This document shows positions 9,901 through 19,262 of a stretch of 64,000 nucleotides of DNA, in pieces; within the stretch, counting starts at the first letter, position 1, and every line of letters starts with the position of its first letter. The position numbers and the translations under genes were made by a program. Origin of the DNA: Bacteroidia bacterium (GTDB taxonomy: Bacteria; Bacteroidota; Bacteroidia; Chitinophagales; Chitinophagaceae). Location of the stretch: contig JAUICZ010000001.1 of assembly GCA_030429205.1 (NCBI GenBank), positions 1,602,806 through 1,666,805 on the forward strand, given 5' to 3'. Under the pieces are notes generated by a model. That model saw only the letters and a list, made by a program, of their open reading frames with translations. It did not search any database and was not told where the DNA came from.

Positions 9901-12399
9901 TTAAGCTTCGTTCTCGTAAATACGTTTTACCCTTTGAGAGATATTGGTCATCATCTCGTAACTAATGGTATTGGCCCAGGCGGCAACTTGTGTTACAGGT
10001 AACCCTGCCCCAAACACCACAACGCTATCGCCCTCTTTGGCATGTGGAATATCGGTGATGTCTACCATGCACATATCCATACATATACTACCAATGATTT
10101 TTGCCGGTTGGTTGTGGATCAGCACATATGCTTCGTTTTTGTTACCCAGCGCTCTGGGGTAGCCATCTGCATAACCGATAGATATAGTGGCGATACGCTT
10201 GTTTGTATCAGCAATGCCTCTTTTACCGTAGCCTACAGAGTCGCCGGCGGGTACTTCTTTTATTTGTGCGATAGTGGTAGTGAGTGTGCCGCTGTTTTCC
10301 AGTTCGTTTTGTATGGTACTGCTTGTATCTACACCGTACAGCCCCAAACCTATGCGCACCATATCATAATGCAATTCTTTGTGCCTGACTATGGCTGTTG
10401 AGTTGCAAATATGCCTTATAGGGTTAATACCCAGCGCCGTAGATATTTGTGTGGCCATTTGCTCAAATGCTTTAGCCTGCTTTCGGGTAAAGTCATCATG
10501 CACAGATTCTTCGCTGGCAGATAAGTGACTGAATACACTCACTACTTTTAAGTGTGTGTTATTTTGCAGTGTTTCTGTTAGTTCTTCTATATGTGCTGGC
10601 TCAAATCCCAGACGGTGCATGCCGCTATCCAGTTTAATGTGTACCGGGTAGTGTTGCAAGTCTAAAGACTGTGCCAATGTATTAAATGCATTTAGCGATC
10701 GCATATTGAACAGCTCGGGCTCCAGCTTCCAAGCTATCATTCTGTCGAAAGACATCATGTCCGGGCTCATCACCATAATAGGTATTGTAATACCTGCCTT
10801 ACGCAGTTCAATACCTTCGTCGGTATAGGCAACCGCCAGATAGTCTACACCCGCATATTGCAGGCGGTGCGCCACCTCGTAGCTACCACTGCCGTATGAG
10901 AATGCTTTGACCATAGCCATGGTTTTAACACCCCTGTTCAACTTACTGCGGTAAACATTAAGGTTGTGTGTAACTGCAGATAGGTTGATGGACAGTACGG
11001 TTTGGTGTGTTTTTTGTTCCAGCAGGCTGCTGATACGTTCAAAGGCAAAAGGTCGTGCTCCTTTTAGCAGGATGGCTTCCTCTTCAAACGTCATTTGGTG
11101 AAACACTTTTAAAAACTCATCAGTGGTTTTATAGAATTGTGTATTCAGGTCTTGATGTTCAAACAGGTGTTTGTTTTTGTACAATGCGTCTCCAATACCA
11201 ATAAACCGCTTTAACCCTTTTCTTTGAACAAGGTTGGCAACTCTGCCATATAGCTCTTCATCAGGCCGGGCAACCTGCAACATGTCAGACAATATTAAAG
11301 TATGTTGTTGGTGTTGCTTCTGTTGCTCCAGATATTCTAATGCTATTAATAGTGAGGTAAGGTCAGAGTTATAGGTGTCGTTGATGATGGTACAGTCGTT
11401 AATGCCGTGCTTTACTTCAAGGCGCATGCGCACAGCTGTAAGGCCACTCATCCGCTCTTGTATGGTCGCTTGAGGAACATTCAATAATAACATGGCACAC
11501 CAGCAGTGGATAGCGTTTTCTATAGATGCGCTATCTGTAAATGGTATGCTGATGCTTATTGGAGTATTGTTGTAACTGGCAGTGATATTTGTGTTACTAC
11601 CTGCTTGCGCTATATTGGTTATGCTTAAGTCAGCATCATTATTTTTAGACCAGCTAAATAGTTTGGTATTGGTAGTTAAAGCTGCTATACAGGGTTCAAT
11701 GCGCTCATTATCTTTACAATAGATCAGGTGCTCTGCATGGGTAAACAGCTTTAGCTTTTCTTCAATCTTCTGTTTAACCGTTTCAAACCCTTCGCTATGC
11801 GCTTCTCCGATATTGGTGAAGATGCCGATTGTAGGTTGTATGATAGCCGCCAGCTGTTCCATCTCGTTTGGTTGAGAAATACCGGCCTCAAAGATTGCCA
11901 GATCGTGCTGTGCGTCTGTCAGCCAAACAGAAAGCGGTACACCTATTTGCGAGTTGTAGCTTTTGGGGCTGCGTACAATATTATGGTCGGGAGACAGCAG
12001 TTGGTACAGCCATTCTTTTACTATGGTTTTACCATTACTTCCCGTAATACCTATACAGGGTATTTTGTATTGTGCCCGATGCGCTTTTGCTACTTTTTGT
12101 AAAGCGGACAGCGTATCATCTACCAGTACAAAATTAGCATCGCTATATTCACTTGTGTCAATGCCGGTACTTACTAAAAAGTTGCGTATGCCCTTGTTAT
12201 ATGCATCCGGTATAAAGCTATGACCGTCGCGCAGGTTTGTTTTTAGTGCTATAAACAATGCTGTTTCCGGGTGTGCTATTTTCCGGGTATCTATACACAG
12301 CTCATTAATAGCTGCATTGCTTGTTTGTTGCAGCCAGGTTCCGTTAGCCCAGCTACATAACTGATGGATATCCGTTTTATTATCTAAAGCAACTATCAT
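9901..12399 (-). CDS. murF/alr: bifunctional MurF ligase / alanine racemase
   Basis: 832 residues, a fusion known from Bacteroidota. The N-terminal part (1 to about 455) is MurF, which adds D-Ala-D-Ala to UDP-MurNAc-tripeptide with ATP; its P-loop is GITGSNGKT at 117-125, then IFEAGISQPNEMEQL and TIINDTYNSDLTS. The C-terminal part (about 465-832) is a fold-III PLP alanine racemase: the lysine of MVKAFSYGSGSYEVA binds PLP, and the later HIKLDSGMHRLGF and SIGYADGYPRAL blocks are typical. One polypeptide thus makes D-Ala and uses its dimer. It ends the minus-strand run gldF-gldG-DUF4340-murF/alr, 71 bp after the DUF4340 gene. Confidence 0.95.
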   Translation of the reverse strand: MIVALDNKTDIHQLCSWANGTWLQQTSNAAINELCIDTRKIAHPETALFIALKTNLRDGHSFIPDAYNKGIRNFLVSTGIDTSEYSDANFVLVDDTLSALQKVAKAHRAQYKIPCIGITGSNGKTIVKEWLYQLLSPDHNIVRSPKSYNSQIGVPLSVWLTDAQHDLAIFEAGISQPNEMEQLAAIIQPTIGIFTNIGEAHSEGFETVKQKIEEKLKLFTHAEHLIYCKDNERIEPCIAALTTNTKLFSWSKNNDADLSITNIAQAGSNTNITASYNNTPISISIPFTDSASIENAIHCWCAMLLLNVPQATIQERMSGLTAVRMRLEVKHGINDCTIINDTYNSDLTSLLIALEYLEQQKQHQQHTLILSDMLQVARPDEELYGRVANLVQRKGLKRFIGIGDALYKNKHLFEHQDLNTQFYKTTDEFLKVFHQMTFEEEAILLKGARPFAFERISSLLEQKTHQTVLSINLSAVTHNLNVYRSKLNRGVKTMAMVKAFSYGSGSYEVAHRLQYAGVDYLAVAYTDEGIELRKAGITIPIMVMSPDMMSFDRMIAWKLEPELFNMRSLNAFNTLAQSLDLQHYPVHIKLDSGMHRLGFEPAHIEELTETLQNNTHLKVVSVFSHLSASEESVHDDFTRKQAKAFEQMATQISTALGINPIRHICNSTAIVRHKELHYDMVRIGLGLYGVDTSSTIQNELENSGTLTTTIAQIKEVPAGDSVGYGKRGIADTNKRIATISIGYADGYPRALGNKNEAYVLIHNQPAKIIGSICMDMCMVDITDIPHAKEGDSVVVFGAGLPVTQVAAWANTISYEMMTNISQRVKRIYENEA

Positions 12400-12470
12400 A
12401 ACAAACGCCGTATAGCGTTATGTAAATTAATAGATTATCAACAGTATTTACAATGGGTTGGTAAGACAGG

Positions 12471-13499
12471 TTATTTATCATCTGACTGATAAAATTCAAA
12501 ACCACGCCTGAATACCTTGTTAAAGGTTTTGCTTTGAATGATAATGGTGTCTTTATTGTTATTAGTAATGGCGTAGTACCTGTCCGGATCAAATTCGTCA
12601 GGAGTACCGTCACTGCTTCTCAGCAAGTTCTTACTACGCTTGCTGATGGGCATCCAGTATACATCAATGTGCTGTTGATTGTTGCTTAGGCTGGTAATGT
12701 CCAGCGTTAGCCTTTTAGGTGTATTAGCAATGGTGCTATCCAGGTTGGTTACTCCGTTTACAAACCCTTCGCTACCCAGGTGTTGAAAGAAGCTGGCGTA
12801 GCTGTTCGTACGTTTTTTGTTCAGCTCTTTTCCTTTCATCAGGTCGGGGTGGGTATCGATTGTAAAGCTATGGTCAGCAGCTCTTTTGAGCGTAAATGTA
12901 TTTAGTTCTTCGTCTTCAAGATGATAAGTAACGGCTACTTCTTTTATGTCCGCACTGTCCAGTGCAACAACAGTTCTGTCTCTCCAGTCTTTAAGGCTGG
13001 TGCTGTAGCGTGGTGTAAGGTATCCCTGAAATACAGGTAACTGTACCACGTATGGTCTTTTAGCACCCTCTACCAGCATGTAAGTGCCGGAGTTGTCCGG
13101 TGCTTGCCCGCCTACATAAAACTTGCGAATAGGGTCGCCATCTTTATCGTACAGCTCCACCTTAATGGCTCTGCCCGACATGGCTTTAATAATATTATCG
13201 TGTGCTTTTTTAGGAGCAGGGTACTTGGCTTGCTGTCCGCCCAGTGCTTCCATCAACAAAGCCGACATTCTGGTACTGGCTTTATATTTATTATTTAGCA
13301 GCCACCCATCAGCAGTGCGGGTAAGGTCTATTGCATCGCCTTTTTTATCTGCTATATATACACGTTGTATTTTACTCAGGTCTTTAATAGTAAAGCCTGC
13401 TTCATCTGCACTATACAGTTCTTTGTCGTTGAAGAGAAAGTACCATACTCCAAACCCGAAAATACCCAGTAATACTATATAGATGATCGTTTTACGCAT
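12471..13499 (-). CDS. DUF4340-type membrane-anchored protein
   Basis: 342 residues with one N-terminal membrane helix (IIYIVLLGIFGFGVWYFLF) and a periplasmic body. The pattern LTRTADGWLLNNKYKAS, then FYVGGQAPDNSGTYMLVEG and a Y/F-rich C-terminus fits the DUF4340 family, often found after GldG-like or ABC-2 auxiliary proteins. The start is 7 bp after the gldG stop, so it is co-transcribed with the Gld ABC transporter genes and may be an extracytoplasmic partner of that complex. No enzymatic motif is seen. Confidence 0.8.
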   Translation of the reverse strand: MRKTIIYIVLLGIFGFGVWYFLFNDKELYSADEAGFTIKDLSKIQRVYIADKKGDAIDLTRTADGWLLNNKYKASTRMSALLMEALGGQQAKYPAPKKAHDNIIKAMSGRAIKVELYDKDGDPIRKFYVGGQAPDNSGTYMLVEGAKRPYVVQLPVFQGYLTPRYSTSLKDWRDRTVVALDSADIKEVAVTYHLEDEELNTFTLKRAADHSFTIDTHPDLMKGKELNKKRTNSYASFFQHLGSEGFVNGVTNLDSTIANTPKRLTLDITSLSNNQQHIDVYWMPISKRSKNLLRSSDGTPDEFDPDRYYAITNNNKDTIIIQSKTFNKVFRRGFEFYQSDDK

Positions 13500-13506
13500 C
13501 TGCTTG

Positions 13507-15258
13507 CTACTCTTTATTGTTTTTTGTCAATGGCTGCTCGTATTTGCGTTTGCGGAAGAACATGTATGCCGATGCAAATACCAGAACAATCAGTATTGGT
13601 ATACCAATGTTTACAAACTGCCACATTTTTTCTTCCTTCACTATGCGGTTACGATCTAGTAAACGCAGCTTACTGTCTTTTGTTCTTGCTTCCAGAATAC
13701 TGCTGTTGTCCGTCAGGTATTCCATACAGTTTAAGAAGAAGCTCTTGTTAGAGAAACGTGTTCTGGTGTCTTTTTCAAAACCCATCTCTAACGGACCAAC
13801 TTCTCTGGCAAACTCATTCTTAAATATGTCACCATCTGATATAATGATCATACGTACAGAGTCGTTACTGGACGCTACGAACGGACGCTTGATGGAATCT
13901 TTAAGAATGTGCATGAACTTAGGCGATAACCTGCTCTTGAACACAGACCTGAACTTACCCTCCAGCAATACAGCTGTTGTTAAAGGCTTTTTAGGCTCTT
14001 TAAACATGTTTTGTATAGGGTAGCGCAACATGCTCAGGCTTACTCTTGCCGGCGATGCTGCTTTACGACTGTACTTAGATGATGCTAACAGTACTGTCTT
14101 TTGTACTTCCGGGTTAGCAATAGTATCTATACTGCTGGCATACTGTGCCCTAATACCATCCAGGTTTTTTACAATAGGGTGGTCAGACTCAGGGATGAAA
14201 ACAGGGTAGTACATCCACGGCTTCAATTGCCTTTGCGGCTGATCGTTACCCGGCTGATTGATAAGGACAGGCATCATAGCGCATTGTCCGTCTTCTATCA
14301 CATCGGTATTGATACGTACTCCGTAGTTAAACAACTGGTCGTCCAAATTTAAACCATAGTCCAATGCAATGAACTGTTGGTTCACCATCAGGCTGTCGTT
14401 TGGTGTGTACAATTGGTCTATTACCCAAAGTACATTACCACCATGCATGATGTATTGGTCTATCTTAAACTTCTCTTTATCGTCTAGTTTAGATGTAGGC
14501 TTATTGATAACTATCGCTTTGTAGTACGATGGTATGTAAAGACTATTCGGTAAGTCAAACGTATCCAGGTCGTACTGTCCTCCTAACGACATCAACATGT
14601 CATAGTTGTCTACCTGTAAGCTTTCGCCATGCCCAACAATGTATGCAACCTCTGTCTTTTTAGGTTGAGATAAGAAGTGGATAGCATATACCAGCTTATA
14701 CTCCAGTTGAGATTCTGAGTAGTTAAGACTTCCTGCCTCATCCATGCCCATTTTAAACTCTAAAAGAGATACCGGTGCCTCACGCCCTTGGTATTGTACC
14801 AATGCCCATGGGAATACATATGTTTCTGCAAAGCTCTGGTTATCGCGCGTACGAACAGATTTTGCGAAGATGCCCTTCTCTGCCAGGTTGTTGTATACCT
14901 TGCCTTTCTCGTCTTCAGTTTTACCCTCAAACGGATCCTCAAACTTGAACACAAGGTTACCACCCGCATAGTCTTTAAAAGCCTGTAGCTTTTCGCGTGT
15001 AGCTTCTTTTAGTCTTTGATAGCCGGCAGTTAAGTCTCCATCCAGATATACGGTTACTACGGCAACATCTTTCATGCTGCGCAGCTCTTTTTTAGTAGCC
15101 TTAGAAAGGGTAAACTTCTTTTCTTTCGTCAGGTCTATACCCTTGTGAAACCGCGCTGCTATCATGTTGACAAATACCAGAATGGCAGCCAGCATCACCA
15201 GGCGAAGTATTGCCTGTCTTTTTTGTTGCTTTCTTTTTTTCGATTCGTTTTGTGCCAT
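13507..15258 (-). CDS. gldG: gliding-motility ABC transporter auxiliary protein GldG
   Basis: 583 residues. A basic N-terminus with a membrane helix (LVMLAAILVFVNMIAARF) precedes a large periplasmic ABC-2 auxiliary domain with VAYIVGHGES and GGNVLWVIDQLYTPNDS; a second membrane helix (IGIPILIVLVFASAYMFF) lies near the C-terminus. This architecture is GldG, the partner of permease GldF and ATPase GldA in the Bacteroidota gliding machinery. It lies 8 bp after gldF. No gldA-type ATPase is encoded within the operon, as in other genomes where gldA is unlinked. Confidence 0.93.
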   Translation of the reverse strand: MAQNESKKRKQQKRQAILRLVMLAAILVFVNMIAARFHKGIDLTKEKKFTLSKATKKELRSMKDVAVVTVYLDGDLTAGYQRLKEATREKLQAFKDYAGGNLVFKFEDPFEGKTEDEKGKVYNNLAEKGIFAKSVRTRDNQSFAETYVFPWALVQYQGREAPVSLLEFKMGMDEAGSLNYSESQLEYKLVYAIHFLSQPKKTEVAYIVGHGESLQVDNYDMLMSLGGQYDLDTFDLPNSLYIPSYYKAIVINKPTSKLDDKEKFKIDQYIMHGGNVLWVIDQLYTPNDSLMVNQQFIALDYGLNLDDQLFNYGVRINTDVIEDGQCAMMPVLINQPGNDQPQRQLKPWMYYPVFIPESDHPIVKNLDGIRAQYASSIDTIANPEVQKTVLLASSKYSRKAASPARVSLSMLRYPIQNMFKEPKKPLTTAVLLEGKFRSVFKSRLSPKFMHILKDSIKRPFVASSNDSVRMIIISDGDIFKNEFAREVGPLEMGFEKDTRTRFSNKSFFLNCMEYLTDNSSILEARTKDSKLRLLDRNRIVKEEKMWQFVNIGIPILIVLVFASAYMFFRKRKYEQPLTKNNKE

Positions 15259-15266
15259 TTGCTATA

Positions 15267-16016
15267 TCAATCCTGTGTTGCTGTATCCCAAGTACGGCTG
15301 TTTAATGAAAAACGTGTTAATGCTATAAATATCGCTGTCACGGATAGGAAGTACACTATATCTCTGCTATCTATCAAACCACGGCTAATGCTCTCGTAAT
15401 GGAAAGCCATACCTACCATAGACAAATAGTAATCTATACTCTCTGCAAAAGCAGGTAGTGCTGCCAATGAGTCGAACCCGCTGTACAATAAATAACATGC
15501 GAATAATGATATAAGGAAACCTACCACCTGATTATTGGTCAGCGATGAGCAGAAGACACCTATTGCCGTAAATCCGGCAGCTAAAAACATCAATCCAAAG
15601 TAAGAACCTGCTATAGCACCAAAGTCTACCTTATTATCTATCATAGATAGATTATGGATGGTGTATGCATAGAGTAAGGTTGGTAGTAGAGAGAAGATCA
15701 CCAGTACCAGGCTGGCGAAGTATTTGCCCAGTATGATATCCAGATCTGTCAGCGGTTTTGTGTTCAACCACTCAATAGTACCACTGCGAAACTCATCTGC
15801 GAACGAACGCATGGTTATTGCTGGTATCAATAATATCAACAGCCATGGCGCCAGCTCAAAGAACTGATCCAGGCTTGCATAGCCGTATGCCAATATGCTC
15901 GAGCTCTCGAACACCCACAGCAGCAGGCCGCAAGCCACTAAAAATACCAGTATGGCTACATAGCCAACAATGGAGCTGAAGAAAGAATTGATCTCTTTTA
16001 TGAAAATACTGCGCAT
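15267..16016 (-). CDS. gldF: gliding-motility ABC transporter permease GldF
   Basis: 249 residues and six predicted membrane helices of an ABC-2 type permease. Conserved blocks include IPAITMRSFADEFRSGTIEW and LIGKYF-like segment TDLDIILGKYFASLVL, followed by AGFTAIGVFCSSLTNNQVVG. GldF works with GldG and GldA in gliding motility. It is the first gene of the minus-strand run toward gldG, the DUF4340 gene and murF/alr, with an exact -7 box at 16044-16051. Confidence 0.93.
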   Translation of the reverse strand: MRSIFIKEINSFFSSIVGYVAILVFLVACGLLLWVFESSSILAYGYASLDQFFELAPWLLILLIPAITMRSFADEFRSGTIEWLNTKPLTDLDIILGKYFASLVLVIFSLLPTLLYAYTIHNLSMIDNKVDFGAIAGSYFGLMFLAAGFTAIGVFCSSLTNNQVVGFLISLFACYLLYSGFDSLAALPAFAESIDYYLSMVGMAFHYESISRGLIDSRDIVYFLSVTAIFIALTRFSLNSRTWDTATQD

Positions 16017-16043
16017 GTATTGCCCTTAGTTTCCTGAAGTTGG

Positions 16044-16051
16044 CAAATATA
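16044..16051 (-). promoter_or_regulatory. -7 promoter box of the gldFG operon
   Basis: Minus strand TATATTTG, exact TAnnTTTG, 27 bp from the gldF start codon. No clear -33 element. Confidence 0.5.
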
Positions 16052-16166
16052 ACAAAATGGCGCTTGTTTTCCTGTCATAGCAATGTGTTAAAAGCTATAT
16101 GCATCCGTGCCAGCACGTAGTATATTTTACCGAGGCGCGGGTATAAAACACCCCGCTGCTTACACC

Positions 16167-16236
16167 TACCTTTGGCTGGGTGATGTAATGTTACCCCTTT
16201 AGAAAGCGAGCGGGTCCCTACGGGGCCCGTATTTTT
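16167..16236 (+). ncRNA. possible short transcript or attenuated leader ending in a terminator
   Basis: A TACCTTTG -7-type box (16167-16174) is followed after about 36 bases by a GC-rich hairpin, CGGGTCCC (16211-16218) with GGGGCCCG (16222-16229), and a run of T. No open reading frame lies between. This is promoter plus terminator with about 55 bases in between, upstream of the M23 gene. It could be a small RNA or a premature stop point for the M23 transcript. The -33 element is not visible, so the call is weak. Confidence 0.3.
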
Positions 16237-16286
16237 TATATATCAACATTAACAGACTCTCTTTATTAATATTGCCCCCGAAAGGT

Positions 16287-16294
16287 TATTTTTG
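16287..16294 (+). promoter_or_regulatory. -7 promoter box overlapping the apparent start of the M23 gene
   Basis: TATTTTTG, exact TAnnTTTG. It overlaps the TTG codon at 16292 that opens the longest frame, so either transcription starts after that codon or the box is not used. Confidence 0.35.
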
Positions 16295-17290
16295 TGCGCT
16301 AAACGAGAGATTATTAAGCGCGTACGCAAATACTATTATAATACAGACACGCACCGGTTCGAGAAGTTGGAACTGACATGGCGGGTGCGTCTTTTGCGCA
16401 TACTCGGTTTTCTTTCTGCCGCTGCGGTTACCGCCACCATCATTGTCGCTATTGCCTTTCAGGTGTTAGACTCTCCCAAAGAAAAGAAACTCCGCCAGGA
16501 GATGGAGCTGCTCCGCGAGGGGTATAGCAACCTGCAAAAGCAACTCAACGAGATGGACAACTCGCTGGTACAACTCGAGAAGCGAGACAACAATATATAC
16601 CGCGCCGTGTTTGAGGCAGAACCGCTGCCCGACAGCATCCGCAGGGGGAAAGACTACAGCCATATGGACGACGGCGACCTCGTCTCTGTCATCAGTAGCG
16701 AGAAGCTCATCAACATGATGAGCACCAAAGTGTCTGCACTGCGCTACAGGGTAGAGATGCAGGAAACCTCTTACGACACCCTGCAAAAACTGGTAGAAGC
16801 TAAAGAGCGCATGCTCTCTTCTATACCTGCGATACAGCCCGTGAGCAACCGCAACTTGCAACGCGTGGCATCGGGTTTTGGTTACCGAATAGACCCCATA
16901 TATAAAACACCCAAGCTGCATACCGGTATCGACTTTACGGCCGCCACAGGCACGCCCATATATGCTACGGGCGATGGTACGGTACGAGAATCCGGGTACC
17001 ACAGCGGGGGATATGGCTACCATGTGGTCATCAGCCACGGGTATGGGTATAAAAGCCACTACGCCCATATGAAGAAGATGAAAGTGCGCCCCGGCGACCG
17101 TGTGAAACGCGGCGAGGTGATAGGCTGGGTGGGCAGCACGGGTAAAAGCACGGGCCCGCACCTGCATTACGAGATCATTAAAAACGGGGAGAAGATAGAC
17201 CCCATCCACTTCTTTTTTAACGACCTGACGGCATCTGAATACGAGCGCCTGACCAAGATCGCTGCCGCCAACAACCAGTCTTTCGACTAA
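16292..17290 (+). CDS. M23-family peptidoglycan endopeptidase, membrane anchored
   Basis: Up to 332 residues. A short basic cytoplasmic N-terminus with YYYNTDTHRFEKLE is followed by one membrane helix (LGFLSAAAVTATIIVAIAF), a coiled coil (about 65-110, LRQEMELLREGYSNLQKQL) and a LytM/M23 domain with GFGYRIDPIYKTPKLHTGIDFTA and GPHLHYEI, the two zinc-binding blocks. Such enzymes cut peptide cross-links in the cell wall. No ATG or GTG precedes the conserved YYYN segment; TTG 16292 and ATT 16310/16313 are the only candidates, so the start is uncertain. The gene is clearly richer in G+C than its neighbours. Confidence 0.88.
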   Translation: MCAKREIIKRVRKYYYNTDTHRFEKLELTWRVRLLRILGFLSAAAVTATIIVAIAFQVLDSPKEKKLRQEMELLREGYSNLQKQLNEMDNSLVQLEKRDNNIYRAVFEAEPLPDSIRRGKDYSHMDDGDLVSVISSEKLINMMSTKVSALRYRVEMQETSYDTLQKLVEAKERMLSSIPAIQPVSNRNLQRVASGFGYRIDPIYKTPKLHTGIDFTAATGTPIYATGDGTVRESGYHSGGYGYHVVISHGYGYKSHYAHMKKMKVRPGDRVKRGEVIGWVGSTGKSTGPHLHYEIIKNGEKIDPIHFFFNDLTASEYERLTKIAAANNQSFD

Positions 17291-17321
17291 TATGTACCAC
17301 CCCGTCTGACACTTTGTGTCA

Positions 17322-17412
17322 TCCACCCCTCCTAATAACAGGAGGGGAGCAGCTAAACGCGAGTGAACTCTCCGCCTTGGATAAGGAGGAGTACCCGAAG
17401 GGGGAGGTGGTT
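17322..17412. repeat. GC-rich palindromic intergenic element
   Basis: It starts with CCACCCCTCC and ends with GGGGGAGGTGG, which are near inverted copies. Inside, CCCCTCCT (17326-17333) pairs with AGGAGGGG (17340-17347), and a second pyrimidine/purine stretch follows around CTTGGATAAGGAGGAG. It looks like a REP- or MITE-like non-coding repeat rather than a terminator, since no T run follows. Confidence 0.5.
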
Positions 17413-17441
17413 CGATTTGAGTGTTTCCCTTTTTGTTAAGT

Positions 17442-17524
17442 ATTGTTAAGGATAACAATTTATTTTTTAGTGGTCTTAACGATTTCGCAAGCTCAATTGT
17501 TAAGGATAACGATTTATTTTTTAG
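17442..17524. repeat. 29-bp direct repeat pair
   Basis: ATTGTTAAGGATAAC followed by ATTTATTTTTTAG-type sequence occurs at 17442-17470 and 17496-17524, with a single mismatch (A or G at the 16th base) and a 54-bp period. It lies upstream of no start codon on either strand, so its role is unclear. Confidence 0.7.
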
Positions 17525-17852
17525 CACCCTGATTACAGGGCCAAAACCACTTTTTGCATAAAATTGGCCGTTTTGACGAGTTGACAGCAAAACCTGTGCA
17601 ACATTGTTATTATGGCAGCACGAAATGTGTAAACAACTACCGTACCCCTGCATGCAACAGGTAAAACCCATAGTGGCAGTACGAAATTTTGGTAAGGATA
17701 GGGCGGTGAGCATGGTGTATATTTATTATAACCCCGAGGTATCGGGGTCTCCGTATTTTGATGCAAAATACTATGACAAATATACGTAAAAATGACGATA
17801 AATTAGGCTGTAAAAACACCCTTTTACTTAATACTTGGATTGGGGTATTGTT

Positions 17853-19262
17853 TTACTGAATTATTTTTTTGATATATCGAGCATTTAACCAGTAGCATTT
17901 TTTTGATTCTTTCCTTCCTGTAGGAGTTAGCATTTTATCTTTTGCATTTGCTCCTTTAGGTCTTACGTGGCAGATCTTGTTATCAGATATTTTAATGAAG
18001 TGCTTATAATCATCAGCTTTGATCTTTCTCTTGGTATCTAGCCAAAATGCTTTTGCTACCTCTAAATCGTTTGCAGGCATTGTCCAGAACATGACTTTCT
18101 TCAAACGTAAAGTATTATTAGCGTCTTTTTGGAATACTACAAAAAAGAATCTCTTGGTTAGAGTGTCGTGCCAATAAGAGTCCAACCACGATTCATTTAT
18201 GATTTCTGTGAATTTGATCTGTGCGAAAGACATGCTTTCTTTCAAGGAACCGCTACTTTCTAACCTGATAGTCTTCATTACAAGGTCTGCTTTCTCAAAC
18301 TCTTCAATTTTATCATTTTTAACACCCAAAATTGCTTTTGCTAGGAGAAAGAACTTACTTTTTGCAGATGATTTATTAAGCTTAAAATGTTTTCGTATCT
18401 CATCTTCTGATTTTCCATAAAAAGGAGTGAACCTTTTTATTACAAGGTCTTCAAATGTTTCATTGGGGTTGTATTCATATACGCTTTTTACAATAGCTTC
18501 ATGTGTATTGGGTACTAGTGTAGAATAATGATTTTTATTACTGTTTTTTACCCCAAGAATTTTATCATATTCACAATAGTCAATTTCGATTCTTTCCTTT
18601 GCAAAGCTACTTTTGATAATATAGTTTAGGTATTTTGATTTTAATGAGAAGGCTCGTTGCATTGCTTCTTCATGCGAGAAAGGTTGTTTACGTTTTGTTT
18701 TACTAGAAGCTCCTTTGGTACAGGCACCCAAATATAAAGTATCTCCTTCGGAGAGCTCATGAGCTTTTCCTGCCTTGATCTTTTCAATTATTTTAGCCCA
18801 ATCATCTTTAATGATTTTCAAGTCTGTAGGAGGAAACTGCCATAGTCTTACAATTTTGAATAAATAGTCAATATCAAGCTTCTCTTTTTCATGCAAATAG
18901 AACATTAATAGTAGTAATTGGTTCTTTTTCCAAAAACTACTATCCTTGAATTCATGTTTGTATTCTTCGCAATAGTCTATGATATTAAAGACTAACCGCT
19001 CTTTTGATACTAGGCCTTTTGATGTTTTTTTTAAAGGAGTTGTTTTTAGTTCAACTTTTGCTTTTTCAAAGTCAGGTTCGGAGGAAGAATTAGGCTCGTA
19101 TTGAAAAAAAAGTTTTTCTAACAGTTGTCCGAGTCTCCCTTTTCCCTTGTACTGCTGCTTTACATTGCCTAGGTAATCAGACAGTGATTGACCAACTAAT
19201 TGTTGTGCGTATTTCTCAATAGATCTAGGGCTTGTTTCATCATATGGTAGTTTATTGGTCAT
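17853..19262 (-). CDS. Sau3AI/MutH-family type II restriction endonuclease
   Basis: 469 residues, near the usual length of Sau3AI-type enzymes, which carry an active and a degenerate MutH-like domain. The catalytic set E50, D64, E71 and K73 (in GRLGQLLEK, SEPDF and VELKTTP) has the same spacing as E56/D70/E77/K79 of E. coli MutH. Enzymes of this family usually cut GATC; that target is inferred, not shown. The start overlaps the stop of the cytosine methyltransferase by 4 bp, forming a Vsr-methyltransferase-endonuclease operon. The operon is AT-rich compared with the adjacent M23 gene, which suggests acquisition by transfer. Confidence 0.88.
   Translation of the reverse strand: MTNKLPYDETSPRSIEKYAQQLVGQSLSDYLGNVKQQYKGKGRLGQLLEKLFFQYEPNSSSEPDFEKAKVELKTTPLKKTSKGLVSKERLVFNIIDYCEEYKHEFKDSSFWKKNQLLLLMFYLHEKEKLDIDYLFKIVRLWQFPPTDLKIIKDDWAKIIEKIKAGKAHELSEGDTLYLGACTKGASSKTKRKQPFSHEEAMQRAFSLKSKYLNYIIKSSFAKERIEIDYCEYDKILGVKNSNKNHYSTLVPNTHEAIVKSVYEYNPNETFEDLVIKRFTPFYGKSEDEIRKHFKLNKSSAKSKFFLLAKAILGVKNDKIEEFEKADLVMKTIRLESSGSLKESMSFAQIKFTEIINESWLDSYWHDTLTKRFFFVVFQKDANNTLRLKKVMFWTMPANDLEVAKAFWLDTKRKIKADDYKHFIKISDNKICHVRPKGANAKDKMLTPTGRKESKKCYWLNARYIKKIIQ

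Larger units (their letters stand above)
17291..17852. other. 562-bp gene-free stretch with repeats
   Basis: No convincing gene. It holds a GC-rich palindromic element directly after the M23 gene (17322-17412) and a 29-bp direct repeat pair (17442-17524). A long antisense frame that runs back over the M23 gene is a shadow of its GC-rich codons. The right part becomes AT-rich toward the restriction-modification island. Confidence 0.6.

Noticed and set aside
16466-17713. A 415-codon minus-strand open frame across the M23 gene
   Set aside because: It is the antisense shadow of a GC-rich gene with clear M23 motifs; its composition (many His, Arg, Val, Leu) is not protein-like and it runs into repeat sequence.
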